Made by a program: the position numbers and the translations under genes. Below are positions 8,541-15,937 of a DNA stretch of 64,000 bases, piece after piece. Source of the stretch: Pseudomonas sp. GGS8 (GTDB lineage Bacteria > Pseudomonadota > Gammaproteobacteria > Pseudomonadales > Pseudomonadaceae). The notes beneath the pieces were generated by a model. The model saw only the letters and a list, made by a program, of their open reading frames with translations. It had not been told where the DNA came from and searched no databases. Position 1 is the stretch's first letter. The number at the start of each line of letters is the position of its first letter. Location of the stretch: assembly GCF_024168645.1 (NCBI RefSeq), contig NZ_JALJWF010000001.1, positions 6,203,501-6,267,500 of the forward strand. The letters are read 5' to 3'.

Positions 8541-8867
8541 CTATAGCGAGTCGACTTTCCGACCCAGGAACCGAGTAACCATTTCCCGAATCGCGGTAAC
8601 CCCCAGGAAGCCAATGGCACCCCCGGCAGCCACGGACAGATTCGACGGCCAGGCCATCCACTCAATGACGCTACTGGCAGACAGGCTCAACCCACCACAG
8701 ATCAGCGCTTCGAAGAAGATCCGGCGCTTACTGGTCTCTTTAGCGTCGTACAGGACGCGCAGGAAGGAGATTAGGATCGCCATGATTGCGCCCTGCCATA
8801 GTGGATTGCTCAGGGCCACCCAGATAGCGGCCCACGTGTCCGGATTCTTTTCGGGCATTAGCTTCAT
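8541..8867 (-). CDS. Lambda-type phage holin with possible dual start
   Basis: A 108-residue membrane protein of the lambda S-like holin family. Three hydrophobic segments are visible: about residues 19-32 (GAIMAILISFLRV), 46-65 (ALICGGLSLSASSVIEW) and 72-92 (NLSVAAGGAIGFLGVTAI), followed by a basic tail. It begins MKLMPEKNPD, very like lambda S (MKMPEK), where the two Met starts produce holin and antiholin. ATG 8867 has an AGGGAGGAC ribosome site; ATG 8858 would be the second start. Holins time lysis by opening the inner membrane. No endolysin gene is visible beside it. Confidence 0.85.
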   Translation of the reverse strand: MKLMPEKNPDTWAAIWVALSNPLWQGAIMAILISFLRVLYDAKETSKRRIFFEALICGGLSLSASSVIEWMAWPSNLSVAAGGAIGFLGVTAIREMVTRFLGRKVDSL

Positions 8868-8897
8868 CCGATGTCCTCCCTTGCGGGGAGCGCGAAT

Positions 8898-8925
8898 AAA
8901 AAAGCCACAGCAAATGCTGAGGGCT
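8898..8925 (-). terminator. Rho-independent terminator upstream of the holin
   Basis: Imperfect stem AGCC-CAGCA / TGCTG-GGCT with a run of T on the minus strand. It would stop minus-strand transcripts arriving from the early side and so insulate the holin, or act as the target of late antitermination. Confidence 0.6.
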
Positions 8926-8956
8926 CTAAATGGTTCAAAAACAAATAACACATAAA

Positions 8957-8986
8957 TGTTGTATTAAAACAAAAGTGTTGTAGAAT
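8957..8986 (+). promoter_or_regulatory. Probable hicAB promoter with TGTTGTA direct repeats
   Basis: TTGTAT (8959-8964) and TAGAAT (8981-8986) are spaced 16 bp and lie 29 bp before hicA. TGTTGTA occurs at 8957-8963 and again at 8976-8982, covering both promoter boxes. This is a plausible HicB autoregulatory operator; that role is inferred. Confidence 0.55.
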
Positions 8987-9014
8987 GGACTCATCCAAAC
9001 AACGAGGCGAGGTG

Positions 9015-9194
9015 ATGAAGTTCAGCGAGTTCAGACGATGGTTGAAGGCCCAAGGGGTGACCTTCGAAGCAGGCAAAGGAAGCCACTTCAAAGTCACCGC
9101 CCCAAACGGCAACAAGACCACCTTCGCGGATCACGGCAGTAAGGAAATGCCAGAACCGACCCGCAAGGCGATCATTAAACAACTGGGGCTCTGA
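9015..9194 (+). CDS. hicA: HicA-type mRNA interferase toxin
   Basis: A 59-residue protein with the HicA fold pattern: MKFSEFRRWLKAQGVTFEAG, the conserved GSHFKV with the catalytic His, and PEPTRKAIIKQLGL at the end. HicA is a dsRBD-like ribonuclease that cleaves mRNA and is blocked by HicB. ATG 9015 has a GAGG ribosome site; an upstream ATG in frame (8985) has none. hicB follows after 51 bp on the same strand. The active-site His is present, so the toxin is probably functional. Confidence 0.9.
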   Translation: MKFSEFRRWLKAQGVTFEAGKGSHFKVTAPNGNKTTFADHGSKEMPEPTRKAIIKQLGL

Positions 9195-9245
9195 GAGCCC
9201 CTTCACCACATCTGAACGCTGAACGATCACCTCCAAGGAGTGACC

Positions 9246-9671
9246 ATGTACGACTATGCAATCCGATTCGAGGAAGACAACGAGCCAGGCGTCGCAGTCT
9301 TCTGCAGGGACTTGCCGCAACTGAACAGCTATGGCGATAATCGGGATCACGCGATCAGCGAAGCCCTGGACGCGATCGAGACCACCCTTTCGATCTACGT
9401 CGACGAGCGACGCGCCATTCCGGCAGCATCTGCACCATTAGCCGGTGAACATGTCGTTCACTTGCCAGCGGTAACCGTAGCGAAGATCGCGCTGTGGAAC
9501 GCGATGATGGAAAGGGATATGCGCAAGGCCGATTTATGCCGGTTGCTCGGCGTGCATCAGGCCCAGGGCGATCGCCTTGTGGACTTCCTGCACACATCGA
9601 AGATGGAGCAACTGGAAAACGCTTTGGCTGCTCTCGGCAAACGGCTGTCGGTGTCTGTCGAGGCGGCCTGA
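9246..9671 (+). CDS. hicB: HicB-type antitoxin
   Basis: A 141-residue antitoxin. Residues 1-55 form the partial RNase H-like domain (YDYAIRFEEDNEPGVAVFCRDLPQLNSYGD...) that binds HicA, and residues about 85-135 (MRKADLCRLLGVHQAQGDRLVDF) a helix-turn-helix DNA-binding domain used for autorepression. ATG 9246 is five bases after AAGGAG and is preferred to an in-frame GTG six bases upstream. The pair sits between lysis and early genes on the opposite strand to both, as an independent stabilising or anti-phage unit. Confidence 0.9.
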   Translation: MYDYAIRFEEDNEPGVAVFCRDLPQLNSYGDNRDHAISEALDAIETTLSIYVDERRAIPAASAPLAGEHVVHLPAVTVAKIALWNAMMERDMRKADLCRLLGVHQAQGDRLVDFLHTSKMEQLENALAALGKRLSVSVEAA

Positions 9672-9885
9672 ATATGTGAGGGTCTTTCCCCTCCTGTCCG
9701 CCAAAGACCTCCACAGCGTCGACGCCCTTATGCATCGATCTCGCAGTCCAGTCTCGCGCCACTCTGGAGCATGTACGGCCAGGGTGCGCGGGCTGCCGGT
9801 GTTTTCTCGTGTCACTGCACTTGCCGGCTTATCAGTGTCCAGGCCTTCCCGAAGGGTGCCCTGGCTACAGGTAAATTTGTGGCAT

Positions 9886-9909
9886 AAAAAAGCCCCGACA
9901 TGCGGGGCT
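9886..9909 (-). terminator. Rho-independent terminator
   Basis: GCCCCG / CGGGGC stem (9892-9908), with a six-T run on the minus strand. It ends the membrane-protein gene whose stop codon is at 9926. The rest of 9672-9885, between hicB and this site, shows no gene. Confidence 0.85.
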
Positions 9910-9925
9910 TCGACTTAAACAACAC

Positions 9926-10273
9926 TTACCAATATCTGCGGGCCGGAAGAACCAGAGAGGCAATGAGGCCAATGCCTGAACCGATTAGCACTCCCCAGAA
10001 ATCGGCCTTAAGCAAAGACGCTGTAGGCAGCATTTGGCGCGCCTCCAAGAGGCTAACAAAATCGCGCTGATCAGTGCCGAAAACGAAATGCCATCCATTA
10101 GGCACGATCACCAGGAGCAACATAACGGCCCCGGCAACGAAATACGGCCAATTACCATCCAGGCCAAAATATTTCTTCGCGCAAAGAAGCCCACCAACAA
10201 GCACAAACGACCAAAAACCAGTGAAAGCAAACTGCTTAAATAGATCAATCCCGTCCGATATTTCAGAAAGCAT
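9926..10273 (-). CDS. Small integral membrane protein, unknown
   Basis: A 115-residue protein with three or four hydrophobic segments: about residues 17-32 (FTGFWSFVLVGGLLCA), 43-60 (YFVAGAVMLLLVIVP) and 91-108 (FWGVLIGSGIGLIASLVL). No family is recognised. It has its own terminator and lies at the end of the early minus-strand operon near the lysis region. Its composition is AT-richer than its neighbours. Roles in lysis (a second holin-like protein) or in superinfection exclusion are possible, but nothing decides between them. Start ATG 10273 is preceded by GGGGGTG. Confidence 0.65.
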   Translation of the reverse strand: MLSEISDGIDLFKQFAFTGFWSFVLVGGLLCAKKYFGLDGNWPYFVAGAVMLLLVIVPNGWHFVFGTDQRDFVSLLEARQMLPTASLLKADFWGVLIGSGIGLIASLVLPARRYW

Positions 10274-10351
10274 TACGCACCCCCGTCAAATTATTGAATT
10301 TTCGACAGAACAATAAATTGACGATGCTAGTAATGGCAATACGCCACAAAC

Positions 10352-10377
10352 AAAAAACCCGGCTAGATGGCCGGGTT
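10352..10377 (-). terminator. Terminator at the end of the early minus-strand operon
   Basis: AACCCGGC / GCCGGGTT stem, with T6 on the minus strand. It lies 77 bp past the stop of the last operon gene (10454). Confidence 0.85.
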
Positions 10378-10453
10378 TAGGTATTCGTGTGCGTGTTGCG
10401 TGAATTGCGCACTATGGGAAAAGTACGCACAATTCCCCGTCATGTCAATATGT

Positions 10454-11131
10454 TTATGCCGCCTCTTCTTCCTTTTCCGCGTGAATGACCTGCCATACCG
10501 GCTGCTGCGCCTGAATATCCACTTCCTTGATGACTTCTTTCAGGGATTCCCATAGGTCGAGCCAGTCGCGCGTCCAGTTCTTCGGATCAATCGTCACGCC
10601 GAAGAAGGTCTTCATCTCGGCGGCGACCCGAGCCGGCCCCCACTCTGCCGCCCCAACCACCTCGCCTTTGTACGATTGCAGGGCCAGCGTCACCAAGTAC
10701 TGCGCCTTCACGCGCTTGGCCGAAGTGAGGTCTGGCAACTTGGCATGGGCGGTGATCAGCAGCACCGCATTCATGACGTGCTGCATGGTCATCATCGGGT
10801 GATACAGGAAGTGCCCGAACTGTTGCACCTGGAACGGCAGCGTGTCGATGGCGCGAAGGACTTTGCCGATCGTGGCCAGATGCGCGGCGCGGGCGGTGGA
10901 TCGGCCAATCGGCGTACGGCGCGTCTCGCTGATGCTGATCTTCTGTCGAACGATCTGGATGCGCTCTTCCTTGTCCTCGCCCAGAGCCGCAAACACGGCC
11001 TCGTGACGGCGCATCCGGTTGCCGGTCTTCACCGGTGCCGATTCAGCCTTGTCGATGGCCACAGCACTGATCGACGCGTTCGATTCGTGCTGCGACTCAG
11101 TCCATACCTGTCTTGCGTTGATCAGCTTCAT
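10454..11131 (-). CDS. Phage protein after NinG, possible late regulator
   Basis: A 225-residue basic protein with no recognised catalytic motif. Residues 38-75 are strongly charged (RMRRHEAVFAALGEDKEERIQIVRQKI). The C-terminal third (FFGVTIDPKNWTRDWLDLWESL) is aromatic-rich. It overlaps ninG by four bases and is the last gene before the operon terminator. In lambdoid phages the late antiterminator Q or an equivalent sits in this position, so a late-control role is a reasonable guess. The sequence does not show the Q zinc finger, so I leave the function open. Confidence 0.7.
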   Translation of the reverse strand: MKLINARQVWTESQHESNASISAVAIDKAESAPVKTGNRMRRHEAVFAALGEDKEERIQIVRQKISISETRRTPIGRSTARAAHLATIGKVLRAIDTLPFQVQQFGHFLYHPMMTMQHVMNAVLLITAHAKLPDLTSAKRVKAQYLVTLALQSYKGEVVGAAEWGPARVAAEMKTFFGVTIDPKNWTRDWLDLWESLKEVIKEVDIQAQQPVWQVIHAEKEEEAA

Positions 11132-11712
11132 GCTGCTTCCCTCTTCAATTCTTTGGTCTTTGCCCGATACTCGGCCTTGATGGTTTTCAGTTCTTCGATG
11201 GTGTAGCGCTTAGGCTCATGCGGGCCTTCGAGCCAGTCCACCTTGTCGGCGCCGATGCGCTTTACCAGCTCGATGCGGTAATTCACGATGTCGCCGGACT
11301 TGTGGTTGTTACACGGTGCGCACTGCTTCCAGACATTGAGCGGTTCGAAGCGCAGCTCAGGGTTCGCTCCCACGGTGCGGTAATGTCCGGCGTGGTATTG
11401 GCCTTCGTGGTGACGGCCGCAGCTCACGCAAGGCAGCGCGGCATCACGCAGGCGAATCCACTCGTTGAATACAACCTGCGTTTCCCGCGTGTGATCGGCC
11501 CGGCTCTTGAGCCTCTCTTTACGGGCCTTGATCTCTTTGCGCTCGATCTGGGCTAGGGACTTGCGGGCCTTCTCCTGGTTCACGTCCTTGATCGCAAGGC
11601 CGCAGGCCCAGCTGCATACCTTTTGTGCGGTGGAGAACGACGGTTTGAAGCTCACTCCGCAGGCCGGGTTCTTGCACTTCTTCGTCTTTGCTTCCTTGAG
11701 AGCGACTCTCAT
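11128..11712 (-). CDS. ninG: NinG/Rap-type recombination protein
   Basis: A 194-residue protein matching the lambda NinG (Rap) family. It has an N-terminal zinc-binding module (KCKNPACGVSFKPSF...KVCSWACG, four Cys), a basic helical linker, and an HNH-like region (PCVSCGRHHEGQYHAGHYRTVGA ... LNVWKQCAPCNNHKSGD) in which the Cys pairs and His residues form the metal and catalytic site. Rap is a structure-specific endonuclease that helps phage recombination at branched DNA. It overlaps both neighbours by four bases, so it is part of a tightly coupled operon. Confidence 0.92.
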   Translation of the reverse strand: MRVALKEAKTKKCKNPACGVSFKPSFSTAQKVCSWACGLAIKDVNQEKARKSLAQIERKEIKARKERLKSRADHTRETQVVFNEWIRLRDAALPCVSCGRHHEGQYHAGHYRTVGANPELRFEPLNVWKQCAPCNNHKSGDIVNYRIELVKRIGADKVDWLEGPHEPKRYTIEELKTIKAEYRAKTKELKREAA

Positions 11713-12296
11713 GCGTAACTCCCCAACTGATCAGCAGCAGAAAGCGCGTCAGCTTCATTCTCAAAGTGCGCAGACAACACCAACCGCCAGCAGGCGTTGA
11801 AGACATCGCGGTAAAGTGGCTCGAAAGCGGTGTCATCCATGCTTGCCCAACTGATCGACTTGGCCTCTTTGCGGATCCCTTCAGGTGTGTGCACCAAGTG
11901 GAAGTGTCCGGCCTCGATCGTCACCCACTCACGGAAGGCTTCGCGGCTCTTGTCTACTGCCGGGAAACGCTCAGCACGCGCTGACTCAAGGCCGGTGATG
12001 TAAGCCGCAACCGCGTGCGAGAGCTGCCCCGGCTTTCCGCTTTGTGCCTCGAAGAACTTGGCCAGCCCTTGAATGCCACGCATCTCCTGGCGCGGAATCA
12101 GCCCACCGACCGGTTCCCAGTACTCCCAAGCCAGGTCGAGCATCGAGAAGAACTTGCCGTGAAACTTGCCATTGCGCATGCGGGTGAACTTGCCGTGAAT
12201 GATCTGGCCTGCCTTCCATTTCTGGACGGTTTCACGGTCGGCTTCGGTGGCCGGCACCAAGCCTTGGGCGGTGCGGATCAATGCGAGCTCAGCCAT
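11709..12296 (-). CDS. DUF1367 family phage protein
   Basis: A 195-residue protein beginning MAELALIRTAQGLVPATEADRE, the hallmark of the DUF1367 family found beside nin-region genes in lambdoid phages. A central basic RMRNGKFHGKFFSMLDLAWEYWEP and a C-terminal VFNACWRLVLSAHF are typical. The function is unknown; position next to ninG suggests a recombination or nin-type accessory role. It overlaps the upstream gene by eight bases. Confidence 0.85.
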   Translation of the reverse strand: MAELALIRTAQGLVPATEADRETVQKWKAGQIIHGKFTRMRNGKFHGKFFSMLDLAWEYWEPVGGLIPRQEMRGIQGLAKFFEAQSGKPGQLSHAVAAYITGLESARAERFPAVDKSREAFREWVTIEAGHFHLVHTPEGIRKEAKSISWASMDDTAFEPLYRDVFNACWRLVLSAHFENEADALSAADQLGSYA

Positions 12297-13077
12297 GAGA
12301 CGCCCTCCTCGATTCCAACTCCTCGACCTGCCTCAACAGCAGTGCCCGGCGATCTGCCAGCGCATTGGCCGCCTCGATCCGAATTTCGTCCTTCCTTTCG
12401 GCCGACGCCGCTCGCATTTCCAACATGGAAGTCTTCACGCCTTGGAGCTTTTCACGCACTGCGGGAGTCGGCCGGGTCACTTCACCGGTGATCAGGCCCG
12501 CCAGGGCGCGGCCGTCTTCGGTGACCGGCACCACCCGCATATCCGCCAAGTACTTCTGGCCGCTCTCCTGGGGGATGCGCTGCATCTGCACGGCCTTGGC
12601 GATCGCCTCAACTCGGCGGCTGGCGTCGAAGCCCACAGAGACGTGCCAGTTGACTGTTTTGCGATCTTCGCGGGCCTGGCTGACCAGTCGCTCGTAAGCA
12701 CTGATGAACGCCATCCGGGCACCGACCTTGTCGCCGGCATCGAGGACCGGCTTTGCCGCGCCCAGGGCGATCTGGATCTCATCGGTCAACACCACGGTTT
12801 CGAACTCGTCATTCGTGGTCATGGCGATGGCCCATGCCTCGTCCTTGCCCGGGCGACCGTCTTCAGCCTGGATACGTTGCAGCACGGCAGCCAAGGTCAA
12901 TTTGCCGGCCAGCTCGCGACGGCACGCCTGAAGAGCCTTGCGGATGTCGGTCGGGGCGAACACGGCCAAGTCCTCAGCCATCAACTCGGCAGCCGTGGCG
13001 CTGATGGTCTGGCCCAGGGTTTCGGCGGTGGCGCAGATGGCGCCGGCCAGTTGTGCGCGATCGTCAGAGGAAAGCAT
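12289..13077 (-). CDS. Phage replication-module protein, possible helicase loader
   Basis: A 262-residue protein beginning MLSSDDRAQLAGAICATAETLGQTIS. Residues about 40-70 hold DLAVFAPTDIRKALQACRRELAGKLTLAAVLQRI, a pattern seen in proteins encoded right after phage replication initiators. The C-terminal part is a long helix. The frame is open 31 codons further but ATG 13077 lies in a GAGGAAAGC context and overlaps the replication gene by 14 bp. Position after an O-like initiator suggests the lambda P role (bringing the host DnaB helicase to the origin). No ATPase motif is visible, so this is inference. Confidence 0.75.
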   Translation of the reverse strand: MLSSDDRAQLAGAICATAETLGQTISATAAELMAEDLAVFAPTDIRKALQACRRELAGKLTLAAVLQRIQAEDGRPGKDEAWAIAMTTNDEFETVVLTDEIQIALGAAKPVLDAGDKVGARMAFISAYERLVSQAREDRKTVNWHVSVGFDASRRVEAIAKAVQMQRIPQESGQKYLADMRVVPVTEDGRALAGLITGEVTRPTPAVREKLQGVKTSMLEMRAASAERKDEIRIEAANALADRRALLLRQVEELESRRASHG

Positions 13078-13981
13078 TGCGCTTACCCCCTTCGCGGATG
13101 TTCCGGGCAGCTTCCTGCGCGGCGTTGATGTTGGCCTGGGTGTCTTCCTGCTGGCGGGCGGTGCGGCCATTGATCTGGGTCTGGGTCACCCACTGGGTGT
13201 GGTAGCTCTCCGCGTTGGCCAGCAGCTCGCTGAAGCTGTGGCACTTGCGGATCAGCTGGGCATCGTTGATCCCGAGGTAGTACGCAGCAACGCTGTGGGC
13301 AACCTCAATGCCGAGGCGACCGATCAGCAAACCGACCTGCCCTCCCACCTTGGCGTTCCAGACTGGCCAAGCTTTGTAGCGCTTGCGGTAGGACATGGCG
13401 TAGTTCGCCCAGGTCTTGAACGTCTTGCAGGTCTGGTCTTTGGGGCCTGGCATGTCAGCAGGGATTTCAACCCGTGGCGCTTCGATGCGGTCAACGACCA
13501 GTACCAAGCTGCGAGATTGAACCGGCACGACCTTGGCGGAAGCCTGGGGCGTAATTGGTTCAATGACCGGTTCCATGACTGGTTCAAGAGAGTGACTGAT
13601 TCTGGGTGCAACTGCTGCACTACCCCCTGGTGCAGGAGATTCACTAGGTGGTGAACCCGCTGCACTACCCGGGTGAATCTTCTGCGCCACCCCTGGTGCA
13701 GGAGGTGCACCACCATCCAACGTCAGGAAGTAAACGTTCGACGAGTTCCCCTTCGGTCCACCCTTCCGGATCTCCTTGCGCAACAGTCCAGCTTCACACA
13801 AGGCGGTGATGTGATTCATGACAGACCGCTTGCTGATCTCGCACTGGTCGGCGATGTGCTGGTAGGACGGCCAGCATTCACCGATATCGCTCGCGTTGTC
13901 TGCGAGCTTGATCAGCACCAGCTTGCGCAATGGATTGCCGACGCGAAGCTTCATCGCTGCGACCATAAGGCCCATGCTCAT
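13064..13981 (-). CDS. Lambda O-like replication initiator with winged-helix N-terminus
   Basis: A 305-residue protein. Residues about 15-75 form a winged-helix domain of the HTH_36 kind (LVLIKLADNASDIGECWPSYQHIADQCEISKRSVMNHI). Residues about 90-150 are a Pro/Ala/Ser-rich linker with a short EPVM-EPVI-EPIT repeat, and the C-terminal 130 residues make a second domain (TWANYAMSYRKRYKAWPVWN...). The linker-coding DNA contains the iteron-like palindromes listed separately, which copies the lambda arrangement of an origin inside gene O. The start overlaps the HNH gene stop by four bases. Confidence 0.82.
   Translation of the reverse strand: MSMGLMVAAMKLRVGNPLRKLVLIKLADNASDIGECWPSYQHIADQCEISKRSVMNHITALCEAGLLRKEIRKGGPKGNSSNVYFLTLDGGAPPAPGVAQKIHPGSAAGSPPSESPAPGGSAAVAPRISHSLEPVMEPVIEPITPQASAKVVPVQSRSLVLVVDRIEAPRVEIPADMPGPKDQTCKTFKTWANYAMSYRKRYKAWPVWNAKVGGQVGLLIGRLGIEVAHSVAAYYLGINDAQLIRKCHSFSELLANAESYHTQWVTQTQINGRTARQQEDTQANINAAQEAARNIREGGKRNAFL
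13557..13700. other. Candidate phage replication origin: iteron-like palindromes inside the initiator gene
   Basis: Four imperfect palindromes with outer arms T(G/T)C(A/G)C..GTG(A/C)A lie at 13616-13634, 13640-13655, 13661-13677 and 13683-13700, starts 21-24 bp apart. Next to them three 12-bp direct repeats GGTTCAATGACC (with small changes) run 13557-13590. All are inside the linker-coding part of the initiator gene, as the lambda origin is. Confidence 0.6.
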
Positions 13982-14565
13982 GCTGCACCTCCGGCGAAGG
14001 CGCGGAAATCAATCATCTGCACGCCTTTCCAGCTATTACAGGACATGCAAAGGGTTTGAAGATTTGCCATCGATGCCTCGCCACCCTTGCTCTCGGGAAT
14101 GACGTGATCGGCCCTCAGGCGAAGTTGTTCCGAACAGCCACAGCGCAGGCAGGCGTGACCATCGCGAGCAAACACCTGAGCGCGCAAACCTGAAGGGATA
14201 GGCGATTTTTTTGACCTGCGCCGTGGAGCCTGTACGGCTGGCTGATGGATGGTGAAGTGCCCCATTCGGTTCGGGTTCCATTCGCGCCCTTTATCCGTGA
14301 GGCGAACCCCTTCAGCGCGCAACTCAATCAAACCTGCATCTTCGAGGACCTTCAACATGCGGTAAGCGGTGTCGGGCTTATCAGTGAGCAACGGCAGTTC
14401 GTCAACGATCTTGGCCTTACTCAATGCGAAGTAGATCCCGGTATCCGTCTTGATTGGATTGGCCCAGCTCGGGCACTCGTAGACGAAGGCAAACAGCAGG
14501 GCTTGCTGTGCGTTCAAGCCCCACTCGAGCGCCTTTGGCTGATTGACGGTTATCGTGTACTGCAT
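13978..14565 (-). CDS. Winged-helix / HNH endonuclease fusion
   Basis: A 195-residue protein in two parts. Residues 1-105 are a winged-helix region (LNAQQALLFAFVYECPSW ... KIVDELPLLTDKPDTAYRMLKVLEDAGLIELR) of the type that starts phage replication or regulatory proteins. Residues about 120-190 are a classical HNH nuclease: GLRAQVFARDGHACLRCGCSE, RADHVIPESKGG, and LQTLCMSCNSWKG, with both Cys pairs and the catalytic His present. ATG 14565 follows the Rha stop by one base; an in-frame upstream ATG has no ribosome site. A domestic nuclease acting in replication or recombination is likely; a free-standing homing role is possible. Confidence 0.85.
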   Translation of the reverse strand: MQYTITVNQPKALEWGLNAQQALLFAFVYECPSWANPIKTDTGIYFALSKAKIVDELPLLTDKPDTAYRMLKVLEDAGLIELRAEGVRLTDKGREWNPNRMGHFTIHQPAVQAPRRRSKKSPIPSGLRAQVFARDGHACLRCGCSEQLRLRADHVIPESKGGEASMANLQTLCMSCNSWKGVQMIDFRAFAGGAA

Positions 14566-14566
14566 G

Positions 14567-15427
14567 TCAGACAGCCGCCTCCAGCGTGGCCTTGATATGG
14601 CAGAACTCACCATTCCAGGCAGCCTTCATCGGCAACTTCTGCTTCATGTACAGGTTATGCAGGCGCTTGGCGCCATCCTTCAGCAGCACCGGGGTGTACT
14701 TCAAAAATGGGTCTTTACCTTCCTGTTCGATGGTGGTCACGCGCTCGGTGAGGTACTTATCGCGCGCCTGGCAGCCAACCCGGTACTTCACGGAACGCTT
14801 CGAATCACGCTCGGCGTTGTAGATCCAGTTGCGGGCCAGTAGTGCGTTGTTGATCTGTTGGCAGTTCACGCCATTCAGGCGCTTGCAGAATTGCGTAGGG
14901 GTCATACCGACCTGAAAGATCGATTCAAGGCTGGCGATCTTCTCGGCCTGCTGGTGGTTCTCGATGGCCAGCGCCACGTTCTGCTCTTCCAGATCGGCAG
15001 CAAGGCGCAATGCATCAGCTCGGGTCTGAGGAACTGAAAAGCTCTGCCCCCGAACAAGGCTCCAGAATGCTTTGACGAGGGTCTTCTTGAACTCGCGAAC
15101 GACGGGGCCGTTGCGCATGTACGTCATAATCAGCGTGGATTGCTGCTCGTTGAGCAGCGCGAACTCGGTGGGACGCCCTCCCGTACTTTCAGATTTGAAA
15201 TCCAGAAGTCCAAACTCCTCCAGATCTGCCTGATAAGTCCGGACCAGCTTGATGACGCTGGCGTGGTCGACCTTGCAGCCTTTAGCGATCGCCAGCGTGG
15301 TGGTCACGGCTTCGCCATCAATCATCGACACGATGCCGATGAAACTCGCACGCGACACGTTTTGCGAAATCTGAAAACGTGTCGCGACATTGTTCGAGGT
15401 ATTGCTTGAAATGGGTTGGCTCTGCAT
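14567..15427 (-). CDS. Rha family regulator with C-terminal ANT-like domain
   Basis: A 286-residue protein. Residues about 20-125 match the Rha (pRha) domain: DGEAVTTTLAIAKGCKVDHASVIKLVRTY, then the conserved TLIMTYMRNGPVVREFKKTLVKAFW. Residues about 160-270 look like the phage antirepressor KilAC/ANT domain (FQVGMTPTQFCKRLNGVNCQQINNALLARNWIYN). Such proteins act as phage regulators or antirepressors early in infection. It opens the early minus-strand operon. Its first codons lie over a perfect 13-bp inverted repeat that recurs near the holin. Confidence 0.88.
   Translation of the reverse strand: MQSQPISSNTSNNVATRFQISQNVSRASFIGIVSMIDGEAVTTTLAIAKGCKVDHASVIKLVRTYQADLEEFGLLDFKSESTGGRPTEFALLNEQQSTLIMTYMRNGPVVREFKKTLVKAFWSLVRGQSFSVPQTRADALRLAADLEEQNVALAIENHQQAEKIASLESIFQVGMTPTQFCKRLNGVNCQQINNALLARNWIYNAERDSKRSVKYRVGCQARDKYLTERVTTIEQEGKDPFLKYTPVLLKDGAKRLHNLYMKQKLPMKAAWNGEFCHIKATLEAAV
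15351..15386. repeat. 36-bp inverted element at the start of rha
   Basis: CGCGACACGTTTT (15351-15363) and AAAACGTGTCGCG (15374-15386) are perfect 13-bp arms around a 10-base loop. The outer 8-bp arms and their spacing equal those of the copy at 8503-8538. It is inside codons for residues about 14-26 of Rha. Confidence 0.75.
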
Positions 15428-15455
15428 AATCGGCCCTCTCTAGTTTTGCGAATCG

Positions 15456-15479
15456 GCCGACCTCTCCGTCGGCTTTTTT
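15456..15479 (+). terminator. Terminator facing against the rha operon
   Basis: GCCGAC / GTCGGC stem with CTCTCC loop followed by T6 on the plus strand. No plus-strand gene precedes it, so it would end an antisense transcript, or act in a way not clear from the sequence. Confidence 0.7.
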
Positions 15480-15583
15480 GTGTCTGGGATTTGGGTACTG
15501 GATAAATCAACAGCGACTTCAGGTTTCTATCTGCGCAGACCGGTAAGGCCGATACTGGCTACGTGGATTGGTGGTTAGGGATA

Positions 15584-15823
15584 TCAGGCGGCTTCCTTTG
15601 GCTTTGAGTCTGTAAGCAACTGATACAGATCAGGCCTCAGCCCCTGAATGGTCAGCTCGCCACAAGAGGCTGCCTGCAACTTTTTGGAGAGCTCAAGGGA
15701 GGGCTTCCGATGACCGCCAGCAATTTGATAGAGGTAGCCGACACTTGTGCCTGCCTCTGCCGCGACTTGATCGCGCTCTTTCGCGGTCGCCTTCTTGAGC
15801 CACTCTTGCATCTGGGTGGTCAT
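15584..15823 (-). CDS. Cro-like repressor
   Basis: A 79-residue DNA-binding protein with a Cro/YdaS-like helix-turn-helix (KERDQVAAEAGTSVGYLYQIAGGHRKPSLELSKKLQAAS, residues about 15-53). It is divergent from the cI-like repressor, with the operator sites between them, which is the standard lambdoid switch. ATG 15823 is seven bases after GGAG. It would repress repressor synthesis when the phage goes lytic. Its stop codon is 157 bp before the rha start. Confidence 0.88.
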   Translation of the reverse strand: MTTQMQEWLKKATAKERDQVAAEAGTSVGYLYQIAGGHRKPSLELSKKLQAASCGELTIQGLRPDLYQLLTDSKPKEAA

Positions 15824-15850
15824 GGGTATTCTCCAGTTTTCTCATGCGAA

Positions 15851-15918
15851 GTTTATCCTCCAGCTAAATTGTTTAGCAAGAAAGAGTTTAGCTCTGGGAA
15901 TATTTATCATTTAGCTAA
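15851..15918. promoter_or_regulatory. Right operator region between cro and cI, with likely cro promoter
   Basis: A perfect operator GCTAAATTGTTTAGC lies at 15863-15877. Further TTTAGC half-sites are at 15887-15892 and 15910-15915, the last within TTAGCTAA. On the minus strand TTGCTA and GATAAA, 16 bp apart, would be the cro promoter, with the perfect operator across its spacer. No Shine-Dalgarno site is obvious before the cI ATG, so cI may be translated from a leaderless or very short transcript. Confidence 0.75.
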
Positions 15919-15937
15919 GAGCTGCAATCATTAGCGC

